A stretch of DNA of 64,000 nt from Pedobacter sp. D749. Its GTDB lineage: Bacteria; Bacteroidota; Bacteroidia; Sphingobacteriales; Sphingobacteriaceae. A program made the position numbers and the translations under genes. The DNA is taken from the NCBI RefSeq assembly GCF_019317285.1, contig NZ_CP079218.1, forward strand, positions 2,914,001 to 2,978,000, given 5' to 3'. Shown one piece after another: positions 1 through 9,582 of the stretch (its first letter is position 1; each line of letters opens with the position of its first letter). The notes below the pieces were generated by a model that ran no database searches, was not told where the DNA came from, and was given only the letters and a program-made list of their open reading frames with translations.

Positions 1-423
1 ATCATACGCCTTACAATTATCCAGGTAATAATTCCCGTCTTTATTTACGATATAATATTTATAAATATTAACATAAGTATTGCCCTCTTTATCCGGCTTA
101 CTGCGGGCAAGCAGTTTAAAGTAAGATAAGGTGTCATTAATGGACTGCAATTCTACCAGTTGAAGATCAAATTTCGTTGCAAACTTTTTTGGTGAATACC
201 TGTTCCACAGCCAGTCCATATTATAATCGTAGAAAGACCTGTTTTTATATTTAGGATGCCATAACTTATTTGTAGTGGTATCCTGACCCAGGTAAACCTT
301 AATAAAACGACAAAAATCTTTAGCTTTTTGTGAGGTCGTATCAATCTTATCAGATATGTGAACTTGTGCTTGTAATTGATGAAAAAAGAAGAAAAGCAGT
401 AGGATAGTGAAGATTTTTCTCAT
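1..423 (-). CDS. Secreted hypothetical protein, cut by window start
   Basis: An open frame runs on the minus strand from an ATG at 423 to the window edge without a stop, giving the first 141 residues of a longer protein. The start MRKIFTILLLFFFFHQLQAQ is a clear Sec signal peptide with an A-Q-A-Q cleavage region. The mature part is rich in Tyr, Lys and Asp (for example YNMDWLWNRY) with no motif I recognise. The 3' end lies outside the window, so length and family cannot be judged. No operon partner is visible: the next gene is divergent. Confidence 0.75.
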   Translation of the reverse strand, partial: MRKIFTILLLFFFFHQLQAQVHISDKIDTTSQKAKDFCRFIKVYLGQDTTTNKLWHPKYKNRSFYDYNMDWLWNRYSPKKFATKFDLQLVELQSINDTLSYFKLLARSKPDKEGNTYVNIYKYYIVNKDGNYYLDNCKAYD

Positions 424-855
424 TGTACGGTAATGATAAGCACTTATATATTCAGGTGTTCTAAAGTAGAAATATTAGTTGAAGTGACAAAATTAGGTAA
501 TAAAGCTGCGTTTAAAAATTAGCGTGCATTATCATTTGAGATTGAAACAATGGTAATTCGTTACAAGAATATCTTCGTTTTTAGTTAATCCAAATTATCA
601 AAAATCCAAAATTGATTTGATTAGTGAAATGAATTTATGATAATCATTAATTAAAAAATAAATTCTAAAAAGCCAATATAACGGTTTGACCTTAATGTTT
701 TGAAGCGTTCCTTATTATCAGATATTGATGTATGTGATACTCACAACTCCAGGCAAATCCAGGATGATTTCTATCGGACCAGGTAATTTGAAAGGAATTG
801 TTAAAGTTAGTTAAACAATATCTGAAGGTCTTATCCATCGGATATATTTGGCCGT
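424..855. other. Intergenic region between divergent genes
   Basis: About 430 bases of AT-rich DNA between two divergent genes for secreted proteins. It presumably holds both promoters, but I could not assign a convincing -33/-7 pair. I saw no ORF, tRNA, strong hairpin or repeat. Confidence 0.5.
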
Positions 856-2079
856 ATGATTAATAGATATTTACTAATATTCACCCTTGCTATCCCGCTC
901 CTTTGCGGTGCACAGTCTAACAGAATAGATGAGGTAACTGTACAGATCCATAGTGATAACAATGGCCGGTTTTCAAATTTAGAAATCTTGAATAAAAATT
1001 TCGAAGGCGTACGGGTAGTGACTTTGGGCGAACAGACACATTTCGACGGTGCAACTTTTGATGCAAAAATTCAGCTTGTAAAATATCTACATGAAAAACT
1101 TGGCTTTAATATTCTTGCTTTTGAAAGTGGTTACTTTGATTGTAGCAAGGCAGCTGAACTATTGGCACAGCGTAAATCTAAAGGGATATTAAAGGAGGCT
1201 GTTTTTGGTGTTTGGGACAATAAGTCCCTGGCTGAATTAGAAGAATATATTTTATATACGCAAAAAACCTTTGCACCTCTAATTGTTACAGGATTTGATA
1301 CCCAGTTTAGTGGTAGTTTATCAAAAAAATATCTTTTCGGGGATTTGAGCGCATTTCTGAAGGACATCGGTGCATCCAAAATTAGGAAAGATCCGGATTG
1401 GATAAATTTTGAATCTGCTCTCCAGCGACAAATCAAATATTCAAACTTTTATAAAAAACCATCTGCAACCGATACCTCTTTGATTGGAAAATTTGCAAGA
1501 AAGATTTCGGATTTTATATCAAATAATGCTAATGCAGCCAACCAGAATGAAAACGGGTTCTGGTTAAAAGTTGTTTCTAATTTAAGGAATGATTCAAAGC
1601 GTCGATTTAGTAATGAGAATTTTAGGGACAGCATCATGGCAGAGAATCTATTGAACTTAGTCGAGCAAAGATTTAAGAGTGAAAAAATAATTTGTTGGGG
1701 TGCCACATCACATTTTATCTATAATCAAAAATCCGTTAACAGCAAAGAATATGAAACTTTCATTCCAATGGGTGAGTACCTGCGTCAAAAGCTAAACAAA
1801 AACTTATTTACCATCGGTTTTACAAGCTATAAAGGAAAAGCCGGCTCAATAATCACACATAAATTAAAAGAACCTCCTAAAGAGAGCTACGAAGGACAAT
1901 TGGGTAAAAAAGGTTACGCATATGCGTTTACAAGTTTTCGGAAAACATCTGCAAATAAAAAAATCGATGCCGGCATAGAAAGCAGGCTTTTGGGTAACAG
2001 GTTCCAATCTATGGATCTTAACCAGGTAATTGATGGAATATTTTATATAGAAACCGCCTATCCTCCCAGGATGAACTAA
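856..2079 (+). CDS. Erythromycin esterase-like secreted protein
   Basis: This 407-residue protein has a signal peptide (hydrophobic stretch ending about CGAQS, residues 1-20) and resembles the erythromycin esterase (EreA/EreB, PF05139) superfamily. The N-terminal block VTLGEQTHFDGATFDAK followed by LAFESGYFD matches the family's GE-x-x-H and downstream E motifs, the proposed catalytic His/Glu centre. A second conserved block, ICWGATSHFIYN, and MGEYLRQKL near residue 310 fit the C-terminal half. Most members in environmental Bacteroidota are not known macrolide resistance enzymes, so substrate is unknown. The gene stands alone. Export suggests a periplasmic hydrolase. Family assignment is fairly sure; resistance function is not claimed. 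Confidence 0.75.
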   Translation: MINRYLLIFTLAIPLLCGAQSNRIDEVTVQIHSDNNGRFSNLEILNKNFEGVRVVTLGEQTHFDGATFDAKIQLVKYLHEKLGFNILAFESGYFDCSKAAELLAQRKSKGILKEAVFGVWDNKSLAELEEYILYTQKTFAPLIVTGFDTQFSGSLSKKYLFGDLSAFLKDIGASKIRKDPDWINFESALQRQIKYSNFYKKPSATDTSLIGKFARKISDFISNNANAANQNENGFWLKVVSNLRNDSKRRFSNENFRDSIMAENLLNLVEQRFKSEKIICWGATSHFIYNQKSVNSKEYETFIPMGEYLRQKLNKNLFTIGFTSYKGKAGSIITHKLKEPPKESYEGQLGKKGYAYAFTSFRKTSANKKIDAGIESRLLGNRFQSMDLNQVIDGIFYIETAYPPRMN

Positions 2080-2372
2080 CCAGGAGTTGACACACCAATA
2101 ATGATCAACTTGTTAAACATAAACCTTCGTTTTTGTTGACAAAAATTATCAAAAACCCATCATCAAAACTAATTTCAGGCAGAATATTATTAATTTATTA
2201 ATGAACATAAGTCGATCTTGTTAAATTTATTGCACACTCTAAATGAAATCCCAAAATACAAAATATATTTATTTAAGTTAGGATTTACTGACGTAGAATA
2301 GTGCCCATAAATATCATAAATCCATGAAATTCCGAAACGATCCAAATACCAAGGAATAATGACAACTGTCGA

Positions 2373-3821
2373 TCAATTGTTATCTTGACCTGCTAACTGG
2401 AATGCGAAATTTAGTTGTACATCGTTCTTATTGATGATATCTTGCGATGTCGGCTGAATCTTATATTCTGGAATAATTCCCCTTCCAATCTCCTTTGCGG
2501 TCTTAACTGCCATTTCGTATTTAACTGTACCAAATGAAATCTCCATTTTTGTATTCGGCAAAACCAGTTCGGACTGTACACCAGATGTGTTTCCATCATA
2601 TGTTCCACCTGTTTCTTCTCCAATAAACTTTCCACGCTTGTTGCTGTAGGCTATCGCACAGAATTCCGCTGTTGTAGAGAATGACAATCCGTCAATTAAA
2701 AACCATACTTCACCATTATAAGATTGATCCGGATATATAATTTCAAGATTTGGATGAGCTTCTTTCGTTAATTGATATTGATTATCATGTACTTTTTTAA
2801 ACATTTTAGGTGTCAGGTTATTATAGGAAGACACGTTGCTTTTGAATTTATCAAAATCCATTTTCATTGTGATTGTCTGCAAGCTCTTATAATACTTAAA
2901 TGGTTTATTTGCCAAATAAGAATAAAGCTGGCTACCATAAGTATCTCGTCCACCAGTATTTCCACGAAGATCGATTATCAATTTTTTTATATTAAGCTCT
3001 CTTATTTTCTTGAAAGTGTTCTTCAGAAAATCACTATAATTTATTTTTAGTTCTGACGGTTCAAAGCTCCTTATGGTAATTAATGCAATCTGGTTAGACT
3101 TTATAGAAAAATCAAGAAGTGGTTGATGGACATTCGCATTTTCATTTTTAAGTATGTTTTTTTCAAGATCAGCCTTTATTTTTATACTTTTTATTTGTCC
3201 ATCTTTCAACTTGTAATCAACATCAAAGAAAGGTGTCTCACCAAATTCTATGAAATAATAGAAATAAAAGAAGTTATTTAAAATGTGATATTTTTTAGTC
3301 TGAATATTTCCATCAGACACTATATACTTAAATAACTCAGGTATTACAGCGTTGATAGGTTGTTTATTAATGGAGATAATTTCAGACCCGGCAGGGATTT
3401 GGGGAGCAGCGACAGCATCCACCCATGCTTTACCATCAATAAACCGGAGTTTTACTGGAAAAAACGATGCCCTCTCACTCCGAAAAGTTTCTAATGCAGG
3501 TGGCAAACTACAATATAGGTGTCCATCTTTCATTTTACTCATTAAAATTTTTAGCATTTTGTAAAACTCTAAATCGGTGGTTTTTTCACTGATCGAAGCA
3601 TAGCAACTGTCAAATACAGCACTCATCGTCTTTTCATCAGAATATCGGTTAAGTGATGGATGCGTATTTTGAATACTATTTCTAAAAAAAGTAAAATCTT
3701 GTCTTAATCGGTCAGCATGATTGATATGAGAATTCAAGTTTAATGTTTGTCCATACGAAAGAAGCGCAGAGCAAGATATTAATATGAAGGTTATCGTTTG
3801 ATAAATTTTATTTCCGGCCAT
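2373..3821 (-). CDS. S41 family peptidase (C-terminal processing protease fold)
   Basis: A 482-residue exported protein (signal peptide to about SYGQT). The second half carries the tail-specific protease core: KKLIIDLRGNTGGRD (the conserved DxRxNxGG strand-turn), then FLIDGLSFSTTAEF with the probable nucleophile Ser, and GEETGGTYDGN, the oxyanion/Gly-rich block. The N-terminal 150 residues form a helical cap (DLEFYKMLKILMSKMKDGHLY) typical of Bacteroidota S41 enzymes. No obvious PDZ signature is visible. It probably degrades periplasmic peptides. It is transcribed alone, in the same direction as the next gene (4111-5283) but separated by 289 bases. Family confidence is high, substrate unknown. 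Confidence 0.85.
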   Translation of the reverse strand: MAGNKIYQTITFILISCSALLSYGQTLNLNSHINHADRLRQDFTFFRNSIQNTHPSLNRYSDEKTMSAVFDSCYASISEKTTDLEFYKMLKILMSKMKDGHLYCSLPPALETFRSERASFFPVKLRFIDGKAWVDAVAAPQIPAGSEIISINKQPINAVIPELFKYIVSDGNIQTKKYHILNNFFYFYYFIEFGETPFFDVDYKLKDGQIKSIKIKADLEKNILKNENANVHQPLLDFSIKSNQIALITIRSFEPSELKINYSDFLKNTFKKIRELNIKKLIIDLRGNTGGRDTYGSQLYSYLANKPFKYYKSLQTITMKMDFDKFKSNVSSYNNLTPKMFKKVHDNQYQLTKEAHPNLEIIYPDQSYNGEVWFLIDGLSFSTTAEFCAIAYSNKRGKFIGEETGGTYDGNTSGVQSELVLPNTKMEISFGTVKYEMAVKTAKEIGRGIIPEYKIQPTSQDIINKNDVQLNFAFQLAGQDNN

Positions 3822-4110
3822 TAATAGATGTTTCCTTAAGGAACTAATATAAATTAAAGAATTATGATAATCAATGCCTCAACTTGCTATAATCATTATT
3901 CATGCATGGAAACACATAACATGTGTATGCCGGAGCAAGTTCAAAGTACATTTAAAAACCGCTTTTAGTACTATTCTGTAGGAGCCTGGTCAAGCTCAGC
4001 TATTTATAATCCATAATAATAGCAAAATGCAGGAGGACTTAAAAGACCATTTAAATTATATTGTAAGCCAGCCTCTTATTAAAAAGCGAGGGAATAATGA
4101 GAATAAGTCA

Positions 4111-5283
4111 TCATTCCATTAGAGCAACTTTAATCTTGTCGCTTAAAATGGATATGTTGTCTTGACTAAGATTATCATTAACAAGTATCATGATCCCCAT
4201 TTTGTCTTCCGGATAGGCGATACAAAGTGTGCTAAATCCAATACCTGTTCGGCCACTATGGTAAAGAAAGCGTTTTCCATTATCATTGCCAATCATCCAA
4301 CTTAAACCTACACCCGTACTGTCTGTTTGATGGTAAGTTTCCTTGTGTGATAATCTTATAGCCGGGTCGGTTTCTTCAACATTAGCGATTACATATTTAA
4401 GCATATCTGCCATGGTTGAATTCATACTTGGCCCACCAGGGTAAAAAAGGTTAGTATTAATCTCATTAGTTTTTTTATTTGTGAGATCATACCATTGTAC
4501 AGGACGCGATGCATCTTTATATCCCTGAATAAAACGGTTTAACTGGTTCACAGGGATTTTCGTTCTTGTATCATAAAGGCCGAGATTATGTTTAAGGTAA
4601 TTTGTCACCAACTGTTCGTAAGGCTCGCGGTATATGCGTTCAAGTAAAAGAATAAGGATCGTCATGGCGTTACCATTATACTCGTATTTTGTACCGGGTA
4701 TAGTGTCAAGCTTAAAATCATGCATATCTTTCAATAGTGTATCCTGATTATACCGGGCAAAAAAATCAAGTTGTTTGGGAAGACTGATATTCTTTATACT
4801 ATCCATAATTTTTGCCGGAAAATTTCTGGATGACTTTGGCAGACCCGACGTATGATTAGCGACATCAATCAACCTTACAGGGCGACCTTGGTATTGTAAA
4901 TTAGGATACTTTCCCGGGAGATATTTACGAATATCGTCTTGTAAATTTGCCCTTTTATCTATTACAGCTTGTGCAAGCATAATTCCAATAAATGTCTTTG
5001 CTACAGAACCTAAATTAAATAATTGATTTGCTTTAATTAGTTGACCTGTTCCTTTTTTTGATTCACCATAGTTGTACATTGAACTGCGTCCATCTTGATA
5101 AATAGCGATTGAAAGACCAACCGTGCCTGGATTAGCCATATAATCTGCTGCAGCTACCTGGACAGCCCTATCTAATTTGTTTTTGAGGGGATTATCTGTA
5201 AGCAATTTTTCTGTTTGTGACCAGCACGGAATAGAAATTAAACAAAGCATTATAGCTCTATATATAAAAAAGCATTTTTTCAT
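4111..5283 (-). CDS. Serine hydrolase of the beta-lactamase/DD-peptidase (class C-like) family
   Basis: A 390-residue secreted protein (signal peptide to about CWSQT). The SxxK nucleophile motif is SVAK in NLGSVAKTFIGIML (about residue 92). A tyrosine motif occurs in KYEYNGNAMTILILLLERI, where the usual Y-x-N is replaced or shifted as YNGN. The third active-site element is HSG in FLYHSGRTGIGF, in place of KTG. This pattern is typical of esterase/peptidase-like relatives of AmpC in Bacteroidota; true beta-lactamase activity is not implied. A 9-3-9 perfect palindrome lies 10 bases upstream of the start codon and could be an operator. Confidence 0.85.
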   Translation of the reverse strand: MKKCFFIYRAIMLCLISIPCWSQTEKLLTDNPLKNKLDRAVQVAAADYMANPGTVGLSIAIYQDGRSSMYNYGESKKGTGQLIKANQLFNLGSVAKTFIGIMLAQAVIDKRANLQDDIRKYLPGKYPNLQYQGRPVRLIDVANHTSGLPKSSRNFPAKIMDSIKNISLPKQLDFFARYNQDTLLKDMHDFKLDTIPGTKYEYNGNAMTILILLLERIYREPYEQLVTNYLKHNLGLYDTRTKIPVNQLNRFIQGYKDASRPVQWYDLTNKKTNEINTNLFYPGGPSMNSTMADMLKYVIANVEETDPAIRLSHKETYHQTDSTGVGLSWMIGNDNGKRFLYHSGRTGIGFSTLCIAYPEDKMGIMILVNDNLSQDNISILSDKIKVALME

Positions 5284-5293
5284 GGTAAAAATT

Positions 5294-5314
5294 TATGTTA
5301 TGATGCATAACATA
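5294..5314. repeat. Perfect 9-bp inverted repeat just upstream of the serine hydrolase gene
   Basis: TATGTTATG, a 3-base spacer, then CATAACATA. It sits 10 bases upstream of the ATG at 5283 on the minus strand, inside the 5' untranslated or promoter region. The position suits a repressor or activator dimer site, but no neighbouring regulator gene is present, so its role is an inference. Confidence 0.45.
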
Positions 5315-5487
5315 GTACCTTGTTACATAAAAGAATCCCATTAATGATAATGGATAGTTATCTACTCTATAAAGGATTTTTCCTTCAATATCTTAACAAG
5401 ATATGCTAATCTATAGTCGATCAGGAATAATTGATTAACATTGTGCTTCAATAAAATTTAATCAACATTCACACGGTATATAGGTTT

Positions 5488-5994
5488 ATGTCACTTCAGA
5501 TTCAAACAGATAGATTAAAATTGCTGCCGTTTACTATACAGATTTGCGAGGAAGTATTGTCTTGTTCAACTTCATTTCTTGCAGATTTAGGTATTACACC
5601 CGGGTACGGATGGCCAGATCTGGAGACTTTGGATACTTTACCCAGAATTTTAAATCATTTGAATAAAGTACAATATCCTTCAGGATTTGAGTCCTGGATG
5701 GTGCTCAATAAAAGCACAAATACATTAATTGGAGACATTGGATTTAAGGGGCTTCCTAATGAACATGGTGAAATTGATCTTGGGTATGGGATTATTAAAA
5801 GCGAAACTCAAAAAGGATATGCAAAAGAAGCAGCTTCAGGGCTAATGGAGTGGGCATTTAAACAGACCGGAATCAAAGCCATTACTGCGAGTTGTTCAAA
5901 GGAAAATTTGGCTTCACAACAAATATTAACCTTCCTTAATTTTAAGAAAGTTGGGGAAGATCAAGTGATGTTCTATTGGAAATTGATGAAGTAA
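5488..5994 (+). CDS. GNAT family N-acetyltransferase (RimJ/RimL-like)
   Basis: A 168-residue cytosolic protein. It begins with the standard RimJ-type opening, LQIQTDRLKLLPF, continues with a beta strand LIGDIGFKGLPNEHGEIDLGYGI, and has the acetyl-CoA pyrophosphate-binding loop QKGYAKEAASGLMEWAF (Q/RxxGxA). It ends with the characteristic LASQQILTFLNFKKVGE helix-strand. These features define the GNAT fold. The acceptor (ribosomal protein N-terminus, amino sugar or small molecule) cannot be read from sequence. The gene is divergent from the serine hydrolase and stands alone. Confidence 0.85.
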   Translation: MSLQIQTDRLKLLPFTIQICEEVLSCSTSFLADLGITPGYGWPDLETLDTLPRILNHLNKVQYPSGFESWMVLNKSTNTLIGDIGFKGLPNEHGEIDLGYGIIKSETQKGYAKEAASGLMEWAFKQTGIKAITASCSKENLASQQILTFLNFKKVGEDQVMFYWKLMK

Positions 5995-6252
5995 CCTTTT
6001 CACAGCTTACGGCCTATTGCTTTACAAATAAATAACTTGATCCCTTTCCGGAATTTGAAATTACTTTGTTAGTTATTTTTTACGGTTTAAATCAGGAACA
6101 CAAGAACATATCTTTTTCCAAAATTGCTTCGACCTGAGTACGGCTGGGTTGTTTCATATACACTAACCGGAGATCGAACCGGCAAAATCCGTTCTAAATG
6201 CTAAATAATTTCCGCACCTATTTCGTACCAAAACTTTAAACAGGGTGAATAG

Positions 6253-6795
6253 CTATTTGATTTTCAGCGATTTAATTACAGAGTCTACAATAGCAGTATG
6301 CGCTATTATATTAGTTGCCTCAGCCATACTTGTAAAAGAAAATGTTTTGCCAGCAGAATTAAAAACACTAAAAATCCCCCTATTAGAAGTATTATTTTGA
6401 TTGGTTTCGAAATTCTGACGAAGTACTTTTTGCGAACCAATTTTAAATTCTTTGGCTTCATCTAATACCCCAAACTCAATATTTCCGCTGGTATAACTAA
6501 TTTCTGATTGCTTGATGAGATTATCCAATGTTTCTTTTAAAGTTCCAGTACTATCCGATGCAGTAATTATAATGAATTCTTGACCTCTTATAATTTTATG
6601 ATTAATGATAGTGATGAATCTACTTTTGGCAACACCATCTATTGGCTTATCTTTTTCTACTTTCCAATGTGCTGGAAATTGAAAACTTAAGCCGTCTTTT
6701 TCATATAAAACGCTTTCCTGCTTTTTACTAGGCGAATAATTACAGGATGTGAATAAAAATACAAGTACAGCAATACTTTGAAATACTTTTTTCAT
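6253..6795 (-). CDS. Hypothetical lipoprotein
   Basis: A 180-residue protein with a lipoprotein signal (MKKVFQSIAVLVFLFTSC, lipobox ending in Cys about residue 18), so it should be membrane anchored after lipidation. The mature part reads YEKDGLSFQFPAHWKVEK and FIIITASDSTGTLKE, a pattern seen in PsbP-like or MOG-type beta-sandwich stress proteins, but I cannot assign a family firmly. It is the last ordinary gene before the accessory island that begins at about 6.87 kb; its start lies 73 bases from the left direct repeat. Confidence 0.75.
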   Translation of the reverse strand: MKKVFQSIAVLVFLFTSCNYSPSKKQESVLYEKDGLSFQFPAHWKVEKDKPIDGVAKSRFITIINHKIIRGQEFIIITASDSTGTLKETLDNLIKQSEISYTSGNIEFGVLDEAKEFKIGSQKVLRQNFETNQNNTSNRGIFSVFNSAGKTFSFTSMAEATNIIAHTAIVDSVIKSLKIK

Positions 6796-6867
6796 AGGCT
6801 CAATTTAAGAATTATTTATTTGCCAATTACATAATCATGTTCAATATTAAAATCTATGAATTTTAAG

Positions 6868-6882
6868 GTGACGAATAAAAAG
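6868..6882 (+). repeat. Left copy of a 15-bp direct repeat flanking the defence-like island
   Basis: GTGACGAATAAAAAG occurs here and again, identically and in the same orientation, at 10924-10938. The two copies bracket exactly the transposase relic and the three-gene McrBC/phosphorylase operon. No integrase is present between them. They may mark a past insertion or an excision scar. Confidence 0.6.
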
Positions 6883-6936
6883 TAATTCGCCACAAATATT
6901 TAATTAAATCAAGTTGTGAGTTAGGTGTTATCTTAT

Positions 6937-7161
6937 TTAAAGTAAAAGCGAATATAAACAGAGTCTCAACAGCCAACCTTCGAAAGTCACCGCATGGAGC
7001 TTTCTAACCTGATGGGCCCCAAAGTACAAAGATGACACAACCGCCGTTGTGATGATCTCGCTGTCACTTACCTGCCTGCGGCTATCTCCATGACCGCTAC
7101 TCGTTTTCAACAAATCATCTATAAAACAAAATATTCCTACTAATTTTATCTTTGGTAAGCA
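6937..7161 (-). pseudogene. Remnant of an IS982-like DDE transposase N-terminus
   Basis: Reading the minus strand from 7161 to a stop at 6937 gives about 74 residues that look like the start of an IS982-type transposase: IFCFIDDLLKTS, then QVSDSEIITTAVVSSLYFG, then HQVRKLHAV. The SDSEIITTAVV block is characteristic of the N-terminal region of that family. The DDE catalytic core is absent, there is no in-frame start codon (a stop at 7162-7164 precedes it), and the frame ends soon after the recognisable part. It is therefore a truncated relic. The GC-richer sequence here differs from its surroundings. It lies just upstream of the defence-like operon, divergent to it. Confidence 0.6.
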
Positions 7162-7207
7162 TCATCATGAGTTCTTTAGTTGTGGTAAACCAAATTTCTC
7201 TTTTTTG

Positions 7208-8377
7208 ATGCTTAATTTTACCTTTTTTAACCCGCAACTTGAGTTAATTATTCCCAGCGAATTCTGGAAATCCTCAATTGGCATTGAACAGCCCCGCTCC
7301 TTGTCTTTAGGTGCATATTTTGGAACGATTGGGATTTTGATTGCCGAAAAGATAACAGAAAACAAGCTGATCGAAGAAAAAGATGATAGGATGTATAAAA
7401 AAATCAAGACGACCCTTTTGAACATTGAGTATTTCGATCTGATTACAGGTTACCGGGGCTTAAGCTTAGACAATGAAGCAGCATACCGTGCATGGTTGGA
7501 TCAGACCAGGACCGGCAGCAGCAATAAACCCAGCACCTATGTAAAAGCACTAAAAATCCTATCGGAAATTTTGAAGAAAAATCTTTTTGAAAGCCGCGAC
7601 AAACGCTATCTGAACGATCTTTACGAAGATCTCTTAGCAGAGCAGGCAGATAAGAATGGGAAGTTTTACCACCCGGATGCCCCTTCCTATGGTGAATCCG
7701 GGTTCTATTCTGCAGCGATACAATCCTATATCAATTTTCTGGACATAAGCGATAGTACCATGACTAAAGATGGACTGGTTCCCAACGAAACCAGCACAGT
7801 AAAAAACAGATTGGCACAAGCCATTTGCCTTGTAGGCGCATCTGGTGTGGGCAAAAGTTACCGGATCAAAAAAAACCTGGCAAATGATGGGCACAAAAGC
7901 CTTTTTGTAATTGTGGACAACATGTGGCAACATATCCTGTTCGATTATTCTCCAGAAGATAGAGCCTATACCTTGACCAAGGTTGGAAAGTTCATTGAGG
8001 CTGCTTCCAAAGATCTGGCCAACCATTACACCATTGTGTTCGATGAGTGCCACAAGAGCCTGGAAATCATTAATGATGTACTACTTCAGGCCATTTCCAC
8101 TAAACGGAATAACGGGGTGCGTTTCCTCTCACTCAATAGCCTGGTTGACAAGCAATTCGATTTTTTAGCAGAGGACAACGGTACCAGGATCTTGCCGGAT
8201 AATTTGGGCTTTGTTTTTGTATCATCCAAGACCGAACTTATCCAGGGTAACGATGACCTGCGCAAAAGAATCGAAATCATTGAGCTCACCGACCTCGACC
8301 GCGATGGTGAAAACCACAGCCTAGATTATTTGTTTGATAAAATCAGTGAGGAAACCGCCAGTGAATTTACTAATTGA
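7208..8377 (+). CDS. McrB-like AAA+ NTPase, first gene of a defence-like operon
   Basis: The ATG at 7208 follows a TTG in the same frame; I prefer the ATG (389 residues). Residues about 70-190 form a helical domain (YRAWLDQTRTGSSNKPSTYV ... YSAAIQSYINFL) of a kind I associate with restriction-related proteins. The AAA+ part has Walker A GASGVGKS at 210-217, Walker B YTIVFDECHK with Asp279-Glu280, a sensor-like strand GFVFVSSKTE and a terminal RKRIEIIEL, as in McrB-type motors that bind GTP/ATP and translocate DNA. The McrB signature NTAD was not seen, so nucleotide preference is open. Its 3' end overlaps the following nuclease gene, indicating translational coupling. Predicted role: motor/sensor of a modification-dependent restriction complex. 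Confidence 0.75.
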   Translation: MLNFTFFNPQLELIIPSEFWKSSIGIEQPRSLSLGAYFGTIGILIAEKITENKLIEEKDDRMYKKIKTTLLNIEYFDLITGYRGLSLDNEAAYRAWLDQTRTGSSNKPSTYVKALKILSEILKKNLFESRDKRYLNDLYEDLLAEQADKNGKFYHPDAPSYGESGFYSAAIQSYINFLDISDSTMTKDGLVPNETSTVKNRLAQAICLVGASGVGKSYRIKKNLANDGHKSLFVIVDNMWQHILFDYSPEDRAYTLTKVGKFIEAASKDLANHYTIVFDECHKSLEIINDVLLQAISTKRNNGVRFLSLNSLVDKQFDFLAEDNGTRILPDNLGFVFVSSKTELIQGNDDLRKRIEIIELTDLDRDGENHSLDYLFDKISEETASEFTN

Positions 8378-9539
8378 TTCCGCGCTCTACACGCAAGGGG
8401 CATTTGGGGATTCATTTGGCTTCCTGCTTGAACATGGTCTTATCGAAGTCAAACAATACCTGAAAAGCTATAAAGTGGTATTCGTTGGAGAGGTGATCAC
8501 CCCGTACCATCATTTCATTGCCCTACCTAAAAACTTTGAAGACCATACCCAGGAAAATATTTCCCTCACCATCAACCTGCTCAAAACCTTCAGGGGGTTA
8601 AAAAGAAAAGAAAAGTTACTGATCGAAAACAAATCCTTTGAAACCGGTAAAGAGATCGAATCCGAGTTTTATTACTGGAAAAAGCTCTATGGCTTCTTTA
8701 TGGACTACATTACCTATGAGTTTTATTACCCCAGACAAAAACTTTTTATTCATAGCTCCCGGCCAAAGCTCGGGAGGGTAAACCCGATGCTCACCGATAT
8801 CAACAGGGGAAGGTATGGCAACGGCATCACCTATCAAATAAAAGACTTTGCAACCAATGAAATTAGAGATGTTTATTATACCGTGTTGAAATCTCTACAA
8901 GAAAAATATGCCTCAACAACAGAGTCCAGAAAGATAGCCGAAATGGAAGAATTCCTAAAAAGAAAAGGTATTGCATTCAAACAGATAGCCTATGACGACA
9001 AACAGGTAATCACGACTTTAAGAACAACACAGTTTAACCCTGTATATGAACTGGTCATCAAAACATTACTAGCCTATATAGAAAACTCCAGCATACAGGT
9101 CAAAAACAAGATCAATGTTTTTTATTCGAAAGCTTTCGAATATGTTTACCAATATATGCTCCAGGCTGTACTAGATAGCAGTACAGGGCTTAAACCAATA
9201 AACTGGACCGAACCCAGCTATAAAACACTTCACCCCGATTTAATCCATACGAGATTTATCGGTGACGCAAAATATTATAACCTAAAAGATTACCTGCGTA
9301 AACCTTTTGAAAAAGAGCTGTATGCCTATAATGTAGCCAATCATAATGCCCAAATAAACCTGGTTATGATCCCAAGCGAGCAAAATGCATACTTAAGTAC
9401 GCTTACTCATAGCCCTTTCAACCTGGAAGTCATTACCATTAGCCTACAGGACATATACAATGATTTTATAACCGGGAAAAAAGACTGCCTCGCATTCATC
9501 GATTCTGTCATCCATAAAAGGACCGATAACATTAGGTAG
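8361..9539 (+). CDS. McrC/LlaJI-like PD-(D/E)XK nuclease subunit
   Basis: There is no ATG near the 5' end. Candidate starts are TTG 8334, GTG 8346 and GTG 8361, all overlapping the upstream gene; I chose 8361 (392 residues) as the shortest overlap, 17 bases. The C-terminal third has a PD-(D/E)XK centre: HPDLIHTRFIGDAKYYN, with Asp293, Asp302 and Lys304 (numbering from 8361). This PD...DAKYY pattern is typical of McrC and LlaJI-family subunits that partner a McrB-like NTPase. The N-terminal half (YKVVFVGEVITPYHHFIALP and a long helical middle) has no motif I recognise and may bind DNA or the NTPase. Inferred role: the endonuclease of the complex. Confidence 0.72.
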   Translation: MNLLIDSALYTQGAFGDSFGFLLEHGLIEVKQYLKSYKVVFVGEVITPYHHFIALPKNFEDHTQENISLTINLLKTFRGLKRKEKLLIENKSFETGKEIESEFYYWKKLYGFFMDYITYEFYYPRQKLFIHSSRPKLGRVNPMLTDINRGRYGNGITYQIKDFATNEIRDVYYTVLKSLQEKYASTTESRKIAEMEEFLKRKGIAFKQIAYDDKQVITTLRTTQFNPVYELVIKTLLAYIENSSIQVKNKINVFYSKAFEYVYQYMLQAVLDSSTGLKPINWTEPSYKTLHPDLIHTRFIGDAKYYNLKDYLRKPFEKELYAYNVANHNAQINLVMIPSEQNAYLSTLTHSPFNLEVITISLQDIYNDFITGKKDCLAFIDSVIHKRTDNIR

Positions 9540-9582
9540 CGAATCATGTACAAATACTATCCTAAAATAATTAACTTCTCCA

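Noticed and set aside
856..2079. Macrolide resistance gene
   Set aside because: Only the erythromycin-esterase fold motifs are seen; secreted environmental homologues are numerous and resistance cannot be inferred.
4111..5283. Beta-lactamase
   Set aside because: Family match only; the YxN motif is atypical and KTG is replaced by HSG, so an esterase or peptidase is as likely.
7634..8053. 139-codon ORF on the minus strand inside the McrB-like gene
   Set aside because: It lies entirely within the well-supported AAA+ gene on the opposite strand and its product shows no motif.
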